Below the pieces are notes generated by a model. That model saw only the letters and a program-made list of their open reading frames with translations, made no database searches and was not told the origin of the DNA. 64,000 nucleotides of DNA. Source: Nepenthes gracilis. Its lineage: Eukaryota; Streptophyta; Magnoliopsida; Caryophyllales; Nepenthaceae. Of this stretch, positions 11,801 through 24,900 are shown one piece after another. A program made the position numbers and the translations under genes. Within the stretch, counting starts at the first letter, position 1, and each line of letters starts with the position of its first letter. The stretch lies in the NCBI GenBank assembly GCA_033239525.1, contig BSYO01000015.1:17979713-18043712 (forward strand), read 5' to 3'.

Positions 11801-14447
11801 AAGGACTTGCATACGTAATTTTAGTTGACAACAATGTCTTGTTCACTTTTGATTCTTTAAAAATCTTCAAATGACATCACAGGTTAACTTCCAACAGAAG
11901 CTCCGTCTTTCCCTCTATTCCCCTTCAAATACTGTTTAATGCAAGACAGTAAATCTGACCAACTGCCGATGTCATAGGACATGTTGCATCAATCCACGTG
12001 ATGGCATGACCACTCCAATGCAGGCACTCAGCATAAACTCTTAATATTTTCCAGAACTCCATAACCCATTCCCAATAGTTCCATCAAAATCCTTATATCT
12101 GGTAAGGTGAAGCATCCAGCAAAATGCCACAACTCATTGTAACTCAGTGTTAAAGACATCCATAATCGGGTATTTGATCTATGGACCCTTATCTGTAGTT
12201 TTTTTTTTTTCCCTCATCATCTTCCTTTCTTCAATTTGTGACTTGGTCCAAAAATTCTTCCAGTTTCATTAAGATATCAAATGAAATTATAGAACAAATG
12301 CTACTTCAATCAGAATCTGTTTCTGGCACAATTAAATTGCCTTTGATGGCATCTCTTGATGGTTAGTTTCCAGAAGCCTAGGCCCCAAAAGAAAGAGAGG
12401 CACAGGGAGGAAGAGTGTATTTTTAACTGCTTGAAGATTCTAAAAGACAGCCAAAACACCTTAAATTTTGGGAAGTTACCATAATACTCTTATCTATAGT
12501 AGTCTTGGAGGCTTTCTGAATCCCAAATGCCATGCTTTTGCACTTAGTGAATTTACAGGTGATTCTTTTCCCCAATGTCATCAATTGCTATTATTTGGGT
12601 AAGAGAATTGCTATGGCATTATGTTGATAGCTTCAATTTCATTTATGGAGACTTTACCCACGTAGACTACCAATCCTTATGGTAGGATACAATCAGGTAA
12701 TATGTTTATAGCTCATGTAAAGAGGATAAATAAAAGAAAAGAAGAGGGAAATAGACGTAACAACAGAAGAAGAAAATCATCTAATAATAATCATACACAA
12801 CAAAAAATTTTGTTTAGATTCTGAAACACTGGAAAGGCATTTGAATTGAAAGAATATTGGCTTACAGCACAAAAAGATAAAACAAACAAAAAAGCACATG
12901 CATAAATGCATGCTCAAGTTGACCATGTTAAGTAAACACTACTCCATGATTAACCAATCACGACACAGACAATGATCAAAATAGAAAGATTCTTGGTGCA
13001 AGGGCATTGGCAACATAGCCGGCCTAACAATCACATTTTGTTCCACAGGAAAGATTCCCAGGTCCTCATTAGCTGTAAATCCACTCCCACAGCTGAGCAC
13101 ACAAATTTGGGAAAAGGGAAAAAATAAAAACAATTTCCTTGGAGAGAATAAAGAAAAGAAAATAGAAACAGAAATGCAAGAGATGACAAGATAACATGGG
13201 AGTAAAGAAAATGGAAAGTAAACAACGGCTATTCACATAGATATGCTACTACTAAGCAAATTAACCAAAGAGTGATAACCTGAAACGAAAGTCCAAATGT
13301 TTCTCATTCTGCTCATTACTACAATATCTATCCAATTTTTGGAAAGAAATGAAGCCAGGTCATGAAATTCAGTATTCCTTCCCTTCTCTTCCCACTTAAC
13401 TAACAAAGCAAGGGAAGGTAGGGTACTTCCAATCTTCCTTTTTTGGTCCCCAAATCACTCCATAAGTTATACAGCTGTACATCTAAATTGAAACCAATAT
13501 GTCAATTAGTTTCCATCAGAATCTGCCCTATCTGTCTTCTCTTCCTTAGACACTCCCTCGTATTGGAATCTTTATACAACTTAGTTTGAATGGTTAAAGA
13601 ATTTTGAACCAATCATTATAAAAAACTTAAGTTGGTAGCTGCGGTGTTCCCTCTCTCCTTCCCACCCTCTAGTAGGCTAGGTAGTCTGCGTACTTTCTAA
13701 CAAGAAATGCACAGAATGGCCAACTGCTTATATGCCATAAGACCTGAAGCGTCATAAACCACATTATATCACCAGCACTCTATCACAGGAACATGGCATG
13801 AAAGTGGACTCACCTATTTACAAATAAGATATTCGTTTACACTAACTCCACCTCTGAATGGATTCACATGTCCAAATATTCCCTGGAATATCGTTATTTT
13901 CAGTACTGAAAAGTATTAAGCTAAATGGAATTACTTATAATTCACCATCATTGTAACATCTTCAAACGTATAGACAAACGTTTTTCATCACTAACTCCAC
14001 CCCGCAGGAATCCAACAAAAAGCCAGTCAACTAATGCAACAATGGTCTTCACCAAAGACCATTCATTCCATTCAAGAACGCTTTCAATTTGAACAAGGCA
14101 TAATGATTAAGTTCGCCAATCACAAGCATACCTAACGGCAGCTACATGCTCAATCAGCTAGAGCAAATAGTAAAGTAAACATCTTTCCCACACGTACAAA
14201 AATCATGCGTAGTTTTGTGACCTCAGTTGACAACACAACGCACAAAGGGAAAAAATCGCGACACACAAAAGGTTCTTTTGATCCGAAAAGGTAAATATAA
14301 CGAAGAGCTTTGTAATAACACCACCATTGCCATAAAAATGCAGGAATGGACACTATCTCTGTTTCAAATATCCATAACAAAACCAACAAAAAGCACACTT
14401 ACAAAAATAAAGAAAGATTGAAGAGGGGACTAGTGAAGGGAGATTAC
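11801..14447. other. Intergenic/unassigned DNA
   Basis: AT-rich DNA without a gene I can support on either strand. Short ORFs at 12939-13225 (- strand) and 14150-14421 show no family resemblance. The part next to 14447 is probably the former intron 1 of the glutaredoxin fragment. I searched by eye for further GRXS17 exons (CGFS active-site region) and saw none. Confidence 0.5.
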
Positions 14448-14621
14448 TCTTAAGAAACGGGGCAAAAGGGAAATCGGTCGAAAGTTGAGAGAAAACTTGA
14501 CCCATGTGCTTTGAGGCCTCACACCATTTTGCCCAGAAGTGTAAAATCACTAGAGAGCTTTCCCTTACCGCCTCTCCAGCTCCGCCTGTGATTGCACATC
14601 TTTTACACTTCCACCAGCCAT
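14448..14621 (-). pseudogene. GRXS17: Frameshifted first exon of monothiol glutaredoxin GRXS17
   Basis: From the ATG at 14621-14619 the frame reads MAGGSVKDVQSQAELERR and then hits TAA. One frame over it continues VRESSLVILHFWAKWCEAS and then KHMGQVFSQLSTDFPF, up to a GT donor at 14447-14446. This is the start of the N-terminal thioredoxin-like domain of plant GRXS17, an iron-sulfur and redox protein of cytosol and nucleus. The spacing from AEL to HFW equals that of the known family if one base is missing near 14567. No later exons (the three glutaredoxin domains with CGFS sites) are visible downstream to 10.2 kb. I therefore read it as a truncated, frameshifted gene fragment. An assembly error plus very distant exons is possible but less likely. 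Confidence 0.8.
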
Positions 14622-15921
14622 CTCTCTCTCTCTCCACCCACGGAGAAAAAGGAAAATGGCTGACCATCGTCAATGGAGAATCAAAAACCTGAGTAACGAT
14701 TCTTCCATCACACACCGTTCATTTAGTCTGAAGTGTGAATTTGACGCATGTCTCCATCTAGAAGATGCTGTCCGTCAATAAAATGAATCAGTGGTCACGG
14801 ATTGGTCGATATACAAACGAATTATCCCAGCCTGCTAAGGATCGCCAGAATCAGACCATTTTTTTTTAATTTAAATTTATTTTTGATAAACTTTATTGGA
14901 AAGTCGAGCTTAATTTAAACAGTTAATAAATTACTAAAGTATAATATTTATTATAATTGAAAATATTTTTAAATACAAATATTATTAGTTATAAAGTACA
15001 TTTTTTTAAATTTCTTAGAAAATTTTAGTTTAGAAATTAGTAAGTATATTGAATGTCATGACTAAAATATTTGGGCAAACACACAGACAATGAATAAAAA
15101 TCCACTCTACAGTGATAACAAAATTATAGTAAAATGAATAGGAAATTGGTATTATAAATAATATTACCAAAAAATATTAGTTTTTTTACCAAAAATAAAA
15201 TATATAAAATATAAATGTCAGCTTCATCGATATATGTTGTCAGGCATACAGATGGATTTGCCTTGCTTATTTTAATATTATGTTGGAGGAGGTAGAATAG
15301 AATAAAATAAAAATAAATATTATCTAGAATTGAAAAATAATAATAATAGAGTGAGAATAATATGTAACTAAATAATAAATTATACCATTTGGTTTGTATA
15401 ATGAGTAAAGTAGCATTATAGAACAAGATTTTAATAAGATGTTTGGAGGTATAAGACATTTTGAAACACACCAATATGACGATTATTTGTCTGTTTAAAA
15501 TGTAGATAAATAGATAAATATCATGTCATTAAAAATATTCAGAAAATAGCTAGAGAATGACCTTCTAACAAGACTATTCTTTCATGTGTCTATTTTCTTT
15601 TGGCCTTTAAATAGCCTCAGAATTCAATCAGGAGTTTCAGTAGAAGCAAAGTGACATGTAAAACAGATATAGATATATGCATGCTAATACCAACATCACA
15701 ACCACCAGCAATCTTCAACTATACAACAATCACAGGTTCACTGAGCAGCTTTTCCGGCAAAGGACTTGTACCAGGACGGGTGACCCCGCCCTTCTTGACT
15801 GGGCCTTACTGACAAAAGGTTTTCAAATAGCTACATCACCAAGGATGTGATCTGAAAGACTGGGAAAAAGCTGTTTTTCAGGAGTGGTGGAGGCGGCAGC
15901 GGTACCTGAGCCCATCAGAAA
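14622..15921. other. AT-rich intergenic DNA and ALN 3' flank
   Basis: 14622-14800 would be the 5' flank of the glutaredoxin fragment (CT-rich run at 14620-14635). 14860-15540 is AT-rich without genes. 15600-15921 lies just downstream of the ALN stop codon and should hold its 3' UTR; I could not place a poly(A) signal with confidence. Confidence 0.5.
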
Positions 15922-18900
15922 CTACTTTGCTAGGATTGTTTGGCCACAGGCACCAGAGGCGTGCTTCCCTTCTTTGTAGACAAGATTCCCCCTCACAAAA
16001 GTTGCCAAAACTTTACCAGATAGCCCTCTCCCCATGTAGGCTGAGATACTCTGTGGATACAGAACAAGTATGATTATCGATAAGCAAGGTATACAAAGAA
16101 AGCGGAGTATACAGATAACTTTTTTGCATGTCGGGGGTAAAGAATTTCAACATATGTTACAATATGGATCTGGGTAGTTGCCCATGACGGGTTAACCTGG
16201 CCCATTCCATCATACCACATGCTAAATAGGTAGTTTCTAACATAGGTGGTTGATCCCATGATCTTAGTAGTTCGTTGGTCCAATTAGTGGGTGGGTTCCT
16301 CCCACAAATAGCCGTGGTTGTCTCCACCAGTTCGTTGGTTTTTATCAGCCAAGTGGTGGGAGGTTAGTTAGTCAACCTCCAGTGAAGATTTCTTCTATAA
16401 ATAGACCGACTGCATTGTCAAGTGGTAAGTTAAATTCTGGAGTGACACAATCCTGCTAAATATTCTTTTACCTTGGCAATTTGGGTGTGAATAGAGTGTT
16501 TTCTTTATGATTTAATATAGATTGGTTGTTGATGATTCCATTCGATCTTAGGTGTACTATAAGATTTGGAGAGTGAGTTTTGGATAATATTCTTACATAA
16601 ATTACGCTCCATATTTTCCTTGAATCAAAATTTGTCCCAGCTTCAAGAATGTGTTTGCTGGTCTAGGAGAAGAAAAACCAGAACTATGTTATATAAATAT
16701 TTCCATCGCCTTTCTTCAGATGAAGAAGCAAGATATTGCTTGCATAGCTTTCAAATGTTTCTAATGGTCTATTCACTTCATTGGAATTAAAAGCTGAACA
16801 AGTTCACTTGAGCACACACCTCCTTAACACCTATGTACTAGTTTCATCCTTTCCTTTGTCTTTGCAGCCTATAAAGCAACGTAAAGACTAGTGATATTTC
16901 AGTTGTGTTTAGCCAAACATCCCTCTATCATCCCTTTTCACCTTTTATTAGGTCTTCTAAAGGGATACAACACTGGTAAAGTTATTGTCATATAAGCTGG
17001 AGGTTACGAGTTCAAGTCATCAAAAAGACCTCTTGTATAACATAAGCTATGACTTCGTACAATAGACTCAAAGTGATTTGTGAGGAAAAAGTTGAGTTTA
17101 CAGGATGCTTCATGTAGGTAGGATAAGCAGCATTAACGTGAAACTCCGATTCTGGCTCCCAGGCAACAATGTCTGCATACTTCCCAACTGCAATGGCTCC
17201 CTGCATATGTTCATTTAATGTGAGATACATAGGAAAGAACATAAATCAAGTAATAGGTTGGAAAGATAGTGATAATTTTAAAACCAATCGCCTTGTGTTT
17301 ACGAAAAAATAGTTACCAAATGAAATGCTTTTTACATTTTCCATGGAATATATTTCCAAAGAAAATAATTACACAATGTAATATTTTTCAATCTTTGCCA
17401 TATACAAGAAAAGTTACATATCATATGAAGTTATAAACAATAGTGGATAATTATAGTTATTGATGGTGGCAATATTGGTCGGTAATGATGCTTCATAGTC
17501 AATAAATAATTCTAGTCACTGCTAAGTGGTCATTGATGTGATCATTTCCAACAAGAGCTAGGAGGCAAGATCGGGCATCATGGGCTAACGATTTTATCAT
17601 TTTTGGGTAATAGACTCTTTTCGTCATATTTTCGATGCGTGCTTGAGGACACCTATGTAAATGTTTTGGAATGGAGATGTTCACTTTTTGTTTATAACAA
17701 GTAGACAAACTTTCTTGAATTGGAGTTGGTGATAGGTGGTAAGTAGTAGATAAATTCCAAAAAATGACTTCTGTTTTCCTGAAACAGGAAGCCATTTTTT
17801 AGTATTTAAATTTTTCATTAATTAAAAAAATATTTTTTGTTAACTTATTTTCCTTAGTTTGCCAAACATTGGGAAATACGTAAAATATTTCCTAGAAAGT
17901 TGTTTTCCGGTACACAAACAGAGCGTAAGTACATAAATTAGATTTAACCAGATTCCATAGAGTGAACTGGGGTACTTTTTTGCAGCCCACTATTATACTT
18001 TTTTGCAGCCCACTATTATAATTGATCATCCTATCCCACATCTAAGTTGATACTTGAAGGGGAAGGCACATTCAAAGGCAATGCTAGTGGACTGCTCCTC
18101 ATATGGATCCTCGCACTACATCTACGAAATTGGAAATAATAATAACATCACAAAATCATAATTGGTGTGACAATGAAAAGAGAAAACAAAGAACAGTACC
18201 TTCAAATCTTGGCCTGCAAGTATGGCTGGCCTTTCACTCCACCAAGAAGACAATTGCTCCAGAGTTACCCCATATTTACGTCCAAAAGACCAGGTCACTG
18301 GAAGAACAAACTGCACCATATTTGAGAGAAAAATTTTCTCAGGCAATTACATAAGCAACCAATTAAGCAACAGAAGCAATTTTGGCACCTAAAAAGTTGC
18401 ATGTTCTACAGAAAAAAACTACTAGGTATGATAAGTTTTCTATTGCCACTTCGTGGGTTTGAGCCAAACTCCAAGTGCACAACTACACCCGCAAGGAGCA
18501 GCAGCAGAAACAGAACTTGTAACAACAAGCTCAATCGCAACACTCAAAGTTGCCCTTACCAACCGCGCTAATCTGTGAGATTGTCACGAAATTCTCTTTG
18601 TAACTTTGCATTTTTTTGTCTTTTTTCTTTGATTTTTGAATGTTTTGAATGTCTTTGATTCTTATCCACTTTGAAAAGTCATTAAATAAGTTCGTCCAAA
18701 TTTTCAATATCCTAATAAATCAAAATGGGGATTGTCTAGTAAGTACAAAATTCAACTACTGTACAGACTCAGGGTAGCTTTTACAGACTCCCAACTGCAA
18801 TACATTAGCAGCCATTTTGGCAGTAAAACCACATAAATATAAAAGCAGGCCTATGAAGTTCTCATCAACGTCAGACTCCTCCAAGGACTGAGATCTTCTC

Positions 18901-21900
18901 TTTTTTTTTTTTTTTTTTTTGTTTGGCAGGTTACAAAAATTCATAATAATTCTAAACACAAATTACAGTGAAATGTGAATACTTCTCTTAATCACAAGCC
19001 AAGGTACTGCACCTGAACAAGAGGAACAAAAAAACTTGACACAACTCATGATTAGACCGACCTGCAAAGAAGATATACCGCCCCACGCCTTCAAAAAGTC
19101 ACCGTGCTCAAGAAGTTTAAGTTCTGGGTCTGTTGGTGAGTGATCAGAGCTCAACATATCGATGTCTCCATCCTGAAGTGGCATCAAAATCAAGCAAAAC
19201 AACTTAACGATTGAATGAGCAGTAAAGAATGCAATATGTATCATAGGATGGAAAATACCAGCAAGGCTTCCCATAGTTTTTCTCTATTTGCTGCATCCCG
19301 GATAGGTGGAGCACACTTAAAACGTGTATCCCCATCAGGAATCTCTTCTGCAGAAAATGCTAAATAATGGGGGCAGGTTTCTACACTTATACTGTCACCT
19401 CTAGTCTTTGCTTCCTAAAAAACAGTATAGAACAGGAAAATCAAATAGAAATTAGTATTTCCAAAGGAAGCCTGTTGTTAGCCCATTAAAGAGTTAAGTT
19501 TCGATGGCATTAACATGTCTATTCTCTGGCAAATAGATAGAGTTAGGTGGGAAATGCTTATAAATAAAAAAGAATGGTAGCATTTAAAAAGATTTAAACA
19601 GTAGCTATGTGATGTTTTTGCAGTAAACAAGAACTTGAACAGTTTTTTATTCAATTAATGTGCTTATTGCATGCGTTTCCTTACCGATCACCAAAAGAAA
19701 AAGAATAGACCATTTTAGGAACCATGCTTGCAGTTGTATTGAACATAGTTTCATATTAACAGTATTGAGGGATTTTCCCTACTGCTTCTCCGATCAGTAG
19801 CTTCAAACACCCAAAAGAAATAGACAACTCCTTCGTCATTGGCACGTGAATAAGGGAGACAGAGCACGTATTACTAGATAAAGAGTACACTGAACAAAGA
19901 GAGTCTACTGCGATTGGAAAAATAGTTGCCATTTAATATGCATCTGCACGCTCATCAAGAAAATGTACCTTTATAAGATTTAAAGAAGATCCAGCATCAG
20001 ATAGATGAACGACATGAAGATGAGCTCCTTCTGCAGCGCCACCAACCCTTGTGTCTTTGGTCACCGTCAAGAGCTCTCTAACAGCTGCCTCCTCCCTTTC
20101 ATATGCAAAAGTGTACAGTGATCATCAATAGAATTAAAAAGCAAACAAGAATAAAACAATAAATCATTGTGTAAAAGAAGGAAATGTTGGGATAAATAGA
20201 GCAGAAGCATGTGAACAGGCTCTGAACAACTGATGATTTTACGAGACAATTAACATTTTCTTCGTCTTTTGCAGAATCATAAATGGCAGCTTTAGGAATA
20301 CTTATATATGCAGTCTTTCAAATAGTAAACACATAAATGAAATTTTATGGAGACTGGAAATCCAAATCCACATAATGATTAAAGAGTCAAGTTCTCGTTA
20401 CTTACATGCAAGTAACTAGAATGGAAGCAGCATTCAAAAGTAACTCAGTAAATATTCTATTCCTAGATGGTAACCAGGCAGTTTCAGAAAGGATTTGAAG
20501 AAGACTATCCTTATGGTGACTACACTGGCCATCTTGTCAGAAACTCTTTTCCTTTATGCAATCTAAGCAGCAGTAGCACAATATTTTTATCGAACTAGCA
20601 ATTCATAATGTCAAATCTCCTCCTGGATGATCCCAAACATCTCCTAAAAGTCATATGGTGATATACATGATAAATGAAATCAGATTAATAGATCAATCCA
20701 CTCCAAATTTATTTATTTCTTTCTTTTTTAAACTTTTTTCTGCATTATATTTCTGTCCTCTGGTCTGTTTTTCATCTGCCCCTGATCTTCTGTTTACTTT
20801 AATTCTATTAACTTTTCATGTAAATCAGCCTTCAAATGGCTTTCAGATAACCATTAAATTCTTTCACACCAAAAATCATAAAGAAATCACACCAGAAGAA
20901 TAGAAGATTGATCAATTTAATTACAATTTAACAGGAGCTTAAGCGCCAAGCAGCAGAGAGAACACTGTCAAAAATAAAGCCAAGAAAACATACACGTACA
21001 AATGAGAATTGAGACTCATAAATTGTCCTTTATGAGATAAAATAAAGCATAAGCTGTATGTTACATCAAAGTCTTGATTGGACTAATATGTAACTATGAT
21101 TAATGAATTAAGATAAAATTAGAGGAAGATCGAGAAGACAAGAGGAGAGAGGATCAAAGAAACAGAAAGGAAGGAAAATAGAAGGGGAAGCAGGGGGGCA
21201 TAACCTGATCCAAAGATTCAGCTATGTTTCTGATTTCCATTAACTTTTCAATCATAGATTTTGTAATACGATGTTACTTTTTTAGAAAGTACCACTTGAG
21301 CTGACAAACCCAACAACGTGTTAGCTAATTAACCACTAAAGCCTAACAACAACAAAAAAGTCTATAACAGCCTATACCTGTAGCATGCCTAGTATCAATA
21401 GCCTCATTGACTGTATATGTAACAGCAACAACTAAATACTTCCGCACCAACATCAGTAGAATCCGTAACTTTATATGCAAAGCCACATTAATGTATTCCC
21501 CTCTGCTAGTTTGTAACACTAACTTACCACGAAGAAGGTCTAGTCTTAAGATATGTTGAATATGATCGAACATTATCGACACTATCCTTTGTATCTGGGT
21601 GATCGGCAACTTCTTGTGGAATTTCTGCATGCACGAGTAGAGGTCTTCTATATTTAGATAACACAGAAAGTCCCTCCTACAGAAGAAATAAAATTAGGAT
21701 TGTGAGCAAAATATTCAATCTGAGAGAGAAGAAACTTCTTTCAGGGGAAACTCAACTTATCCTACAGTTAAATTGCCAGTTTGATGTGAAAGAAAGGTGA
21801 ACAAGATACACTGCACCACTCCATAAATAGAATGTTACACACCTTAATATGGCTGATGTTTGTCATGGGAAAATCATCGATTCCCGATGGGCACATGAAA

Positions 21901-24900
21901 GACTGCAAGGAAGAAAGATAAGTATCACACAGCTTTCTGATCTTCAGCAATTCGGAACAAAAGCAATCAAAGAGACAAGAAAGATGATAATCGTCCAAAT
22001 AAATATAATATGCCCACTTACTGATTTATGAGACATGAAAAGATATTAGAAATTCTGTATGGGGGCAATCCCCATATTTTGAAAGAAACTTTATGCATGA
22101 CAGGCGGCAATTTTAAAGCATCCTTCATATTAAAGGTAATCAACCCACATATGAAGCTAATGAAATGAAAACATACTTGTTTTAGTAAGCAAATAACAAG
22201 GCAAGGACAACATATGCTTAATTTCTATGAACACTAAAGCAAACTATGACATCCTATCACCTAAATATAATGATAATGATACATAACCTTTAAACCAAGA
22301 ACACCAGCACTAAGAAAATCCTCTAAAGCAGTAGCATTGAAGGCATTTTCAGGAACAAGACCTCCCCAAAATCCTGTTCACAGTAGACTTAAGAAACCAC
22401 AGATGTTGAATATCAACAACCCAAAACATCAGTTCTGAAGCATACCAACGTCAACAAAGATATTATTTTCAGCAGCTTTGATCTGTTGCCAAAACATGCA
22501 AAAAATGTTATTAGGATAAGGGAAATTAAGGACAACGGAAAAAATATTAAGCATGAGGTATGCTTTCTGGAAAGATGTTTTATAGACATGCAAGATAATA
22601 TTTAAACCAAATGTGCATAATCAGTTTGAAAGGAAGACATTCATTATGCACCATTCTACCAGATGATGAGCTCTTAAAGGCCATTCATACCTTGAGGTTA
22701 AGAGTTTCAACAGACACAGTTGAGGGATCGCTATTTAGTGGCATGTCAATCAATGTTGTTATCCCACCTACAAGAGTCCCAATGTAAGTCAATTAGATTA
22801 ACGCAAGTATTCATGTTTATGACACCTTCCAGAGTAAAGCAAGTTGATACACTGCAGTATGAAGGCATGTTACACCATTTTCAACCTAAATCATCCTAAT
22901 CAAAAAGATAATGAAGAAGGAAGTTTAGAACCAGCAGCCGCTGCTGTAGTTCCTGATGGAAATCCTTCCCACTCAGTTCTCCCAGGATCATCCAGATGAA
23001 CATGCCTGACATGATAAGAATGGAAGATAATTGAAGTTCCTATGAACTGCACAATAAAGGATGCGAATTTTTTTAATGGAGAAAAATTAAGCCTTGAGTC
23101 TACCTGGCTAATATTTTAAATTTCCTTGTTTGCTTCTGCTTCAATTTTAAAACTTCTAGACGTAACAGTTAAATTAGTCCTTCAATCAAAAAGATGTTCA
23201 GGTGTGTTGAGAAAAATAATAAGTAATCCATGCTAAAGTTTTAAAACTCCAAAAGAATTTATAAACTATAACCCGCTTCCTTAAAAATGCACTAAGGTAT
23301 TGAGTTTTCCCTTTTAAAATAGTCATAATTTTCTTTAAAACCTATGGTTTGGCATATTCTTGTTTCCCCAGAAAGCACTCCTAGTATGTAGTTAGATGCA
23401 AGGCTGAGTGGTATTATTCTCAATATTTTAGGTAAAGGAGGTAATCATCTATGCTAGGAACCTATCAAACCTTAGCAGTCGCTCATAAAGCCCTTAGATT
23501 CTCAGGTGCCTCTTTATCAGACAGAACGAGTCTGAAAAACATAAGCGAGCACATATTATTTTTTTCAACTGGAATAAGAAAAAAGGTCTGAAAAGCCATG
23601 GATCCTCGATGACAAGTGACGGCATAAAAGAAAAAGGAAGGTTTCTATATAAATCCTCCTTCCTATATGGATAATCGTACTCGTCATGATCCTAGGATAA
23701 ATGTTTTGGAACTAAGGGTGAGGTGAAATTTCTAAACCCTATCCATGTACACAAAACAGAATCAACTAAATAAAACATTGCTAAAAAAATAAACAAATAT
23801 AACATCAAGAATTTTTACAAGAAAAAAACCCTACAAAATAAAAAGGAAAACCGTAGATTATAGAGTCCAAAAATCTTCCACTATATAATAATAGAAACAC
23901 TACATAGCCTCTCCCATTCAACTACTAAAATACAACAATTCACACAAGTTATATAAAAAAATCTCTTCTTCTCACTCTTAGTGTTTATAAAGTCATTCAG
24001 GTGTGTGTGTTTGGTGTAAGTTTATACGTCATTTATGTGTTTTTGATTCGAAACTTGAATCACTGATATGTCCAAAACCTGAGGCCCTAAGTGTCCTTAC
24101 ATAGTGAAAATATATGTGCCATTTTGGGCGGTGCATACTCATTACTTGCACATGCTAAAGAAGCATGGTGCCAGCTGATAACTTTTTTTGCAAAAATACA
24201 GTCTACAAAATCTACTGTCTTTTTTCTTTGGAATCTCACCCAATCAGCTTACCTCCTTAGCAAGGAAAGACTAAACTCCAGTGTTTTGGTCCCGGGAATT
24301 AACTACATCTTGTCTCCTCGGTCAATGCCAAGCTACTCCAGATAAGCTACGTCTCTGCCAAATTTACTTCGGCCTCCTGCCAGCCTCACCCCAGTCTGGG
24401 CCTACACCTGCCTTGGCCATATAGCTTGGACATGCTTACCCCTGCTTGGCAACACCTTTACTTCGTCCAAGGCACGTTGCCCCAGCCTAAGGGGTGCGCT
24501 TTAGCCACCCCTTTTCCTTCGGCCGTTTCATTTTTCTTTTTCTTATTTTACTCCTCCCAGGCGTCAGGACTACAGTTTCTTCTGCTCAAAGTATGTATGG
24601 GCATGGGACACATATGGGAGAGGCCTACCGTAGTAAAAAGGACCATGGAACACTCACAGTAATTCCTTGCACAAAGCACCTAAAGCTACGAAGCCTATGA
24701 TCAACCCAACAAAATGGAAAGGAAGAAAATAAAAGTTTGTATTTGAGCAAATAAATCTGCAATTGATAAAAACAACAATAACAACAGCTCCCTCAGACAA
24801 ACATCTGACCAAGAACAGGCCCTAGAGGGAACCCTACTTCTCATGACCAAAACTGAGCAGCTAAAATATTTATTTGATTTCATAATTAAACCAAAACGCT

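Noticed and set aside
12939..13225. Two overlapping short - strand ORFs
   Set aside because: No recognisable family, no splice context and no ties to the glutaredoxin fragment.
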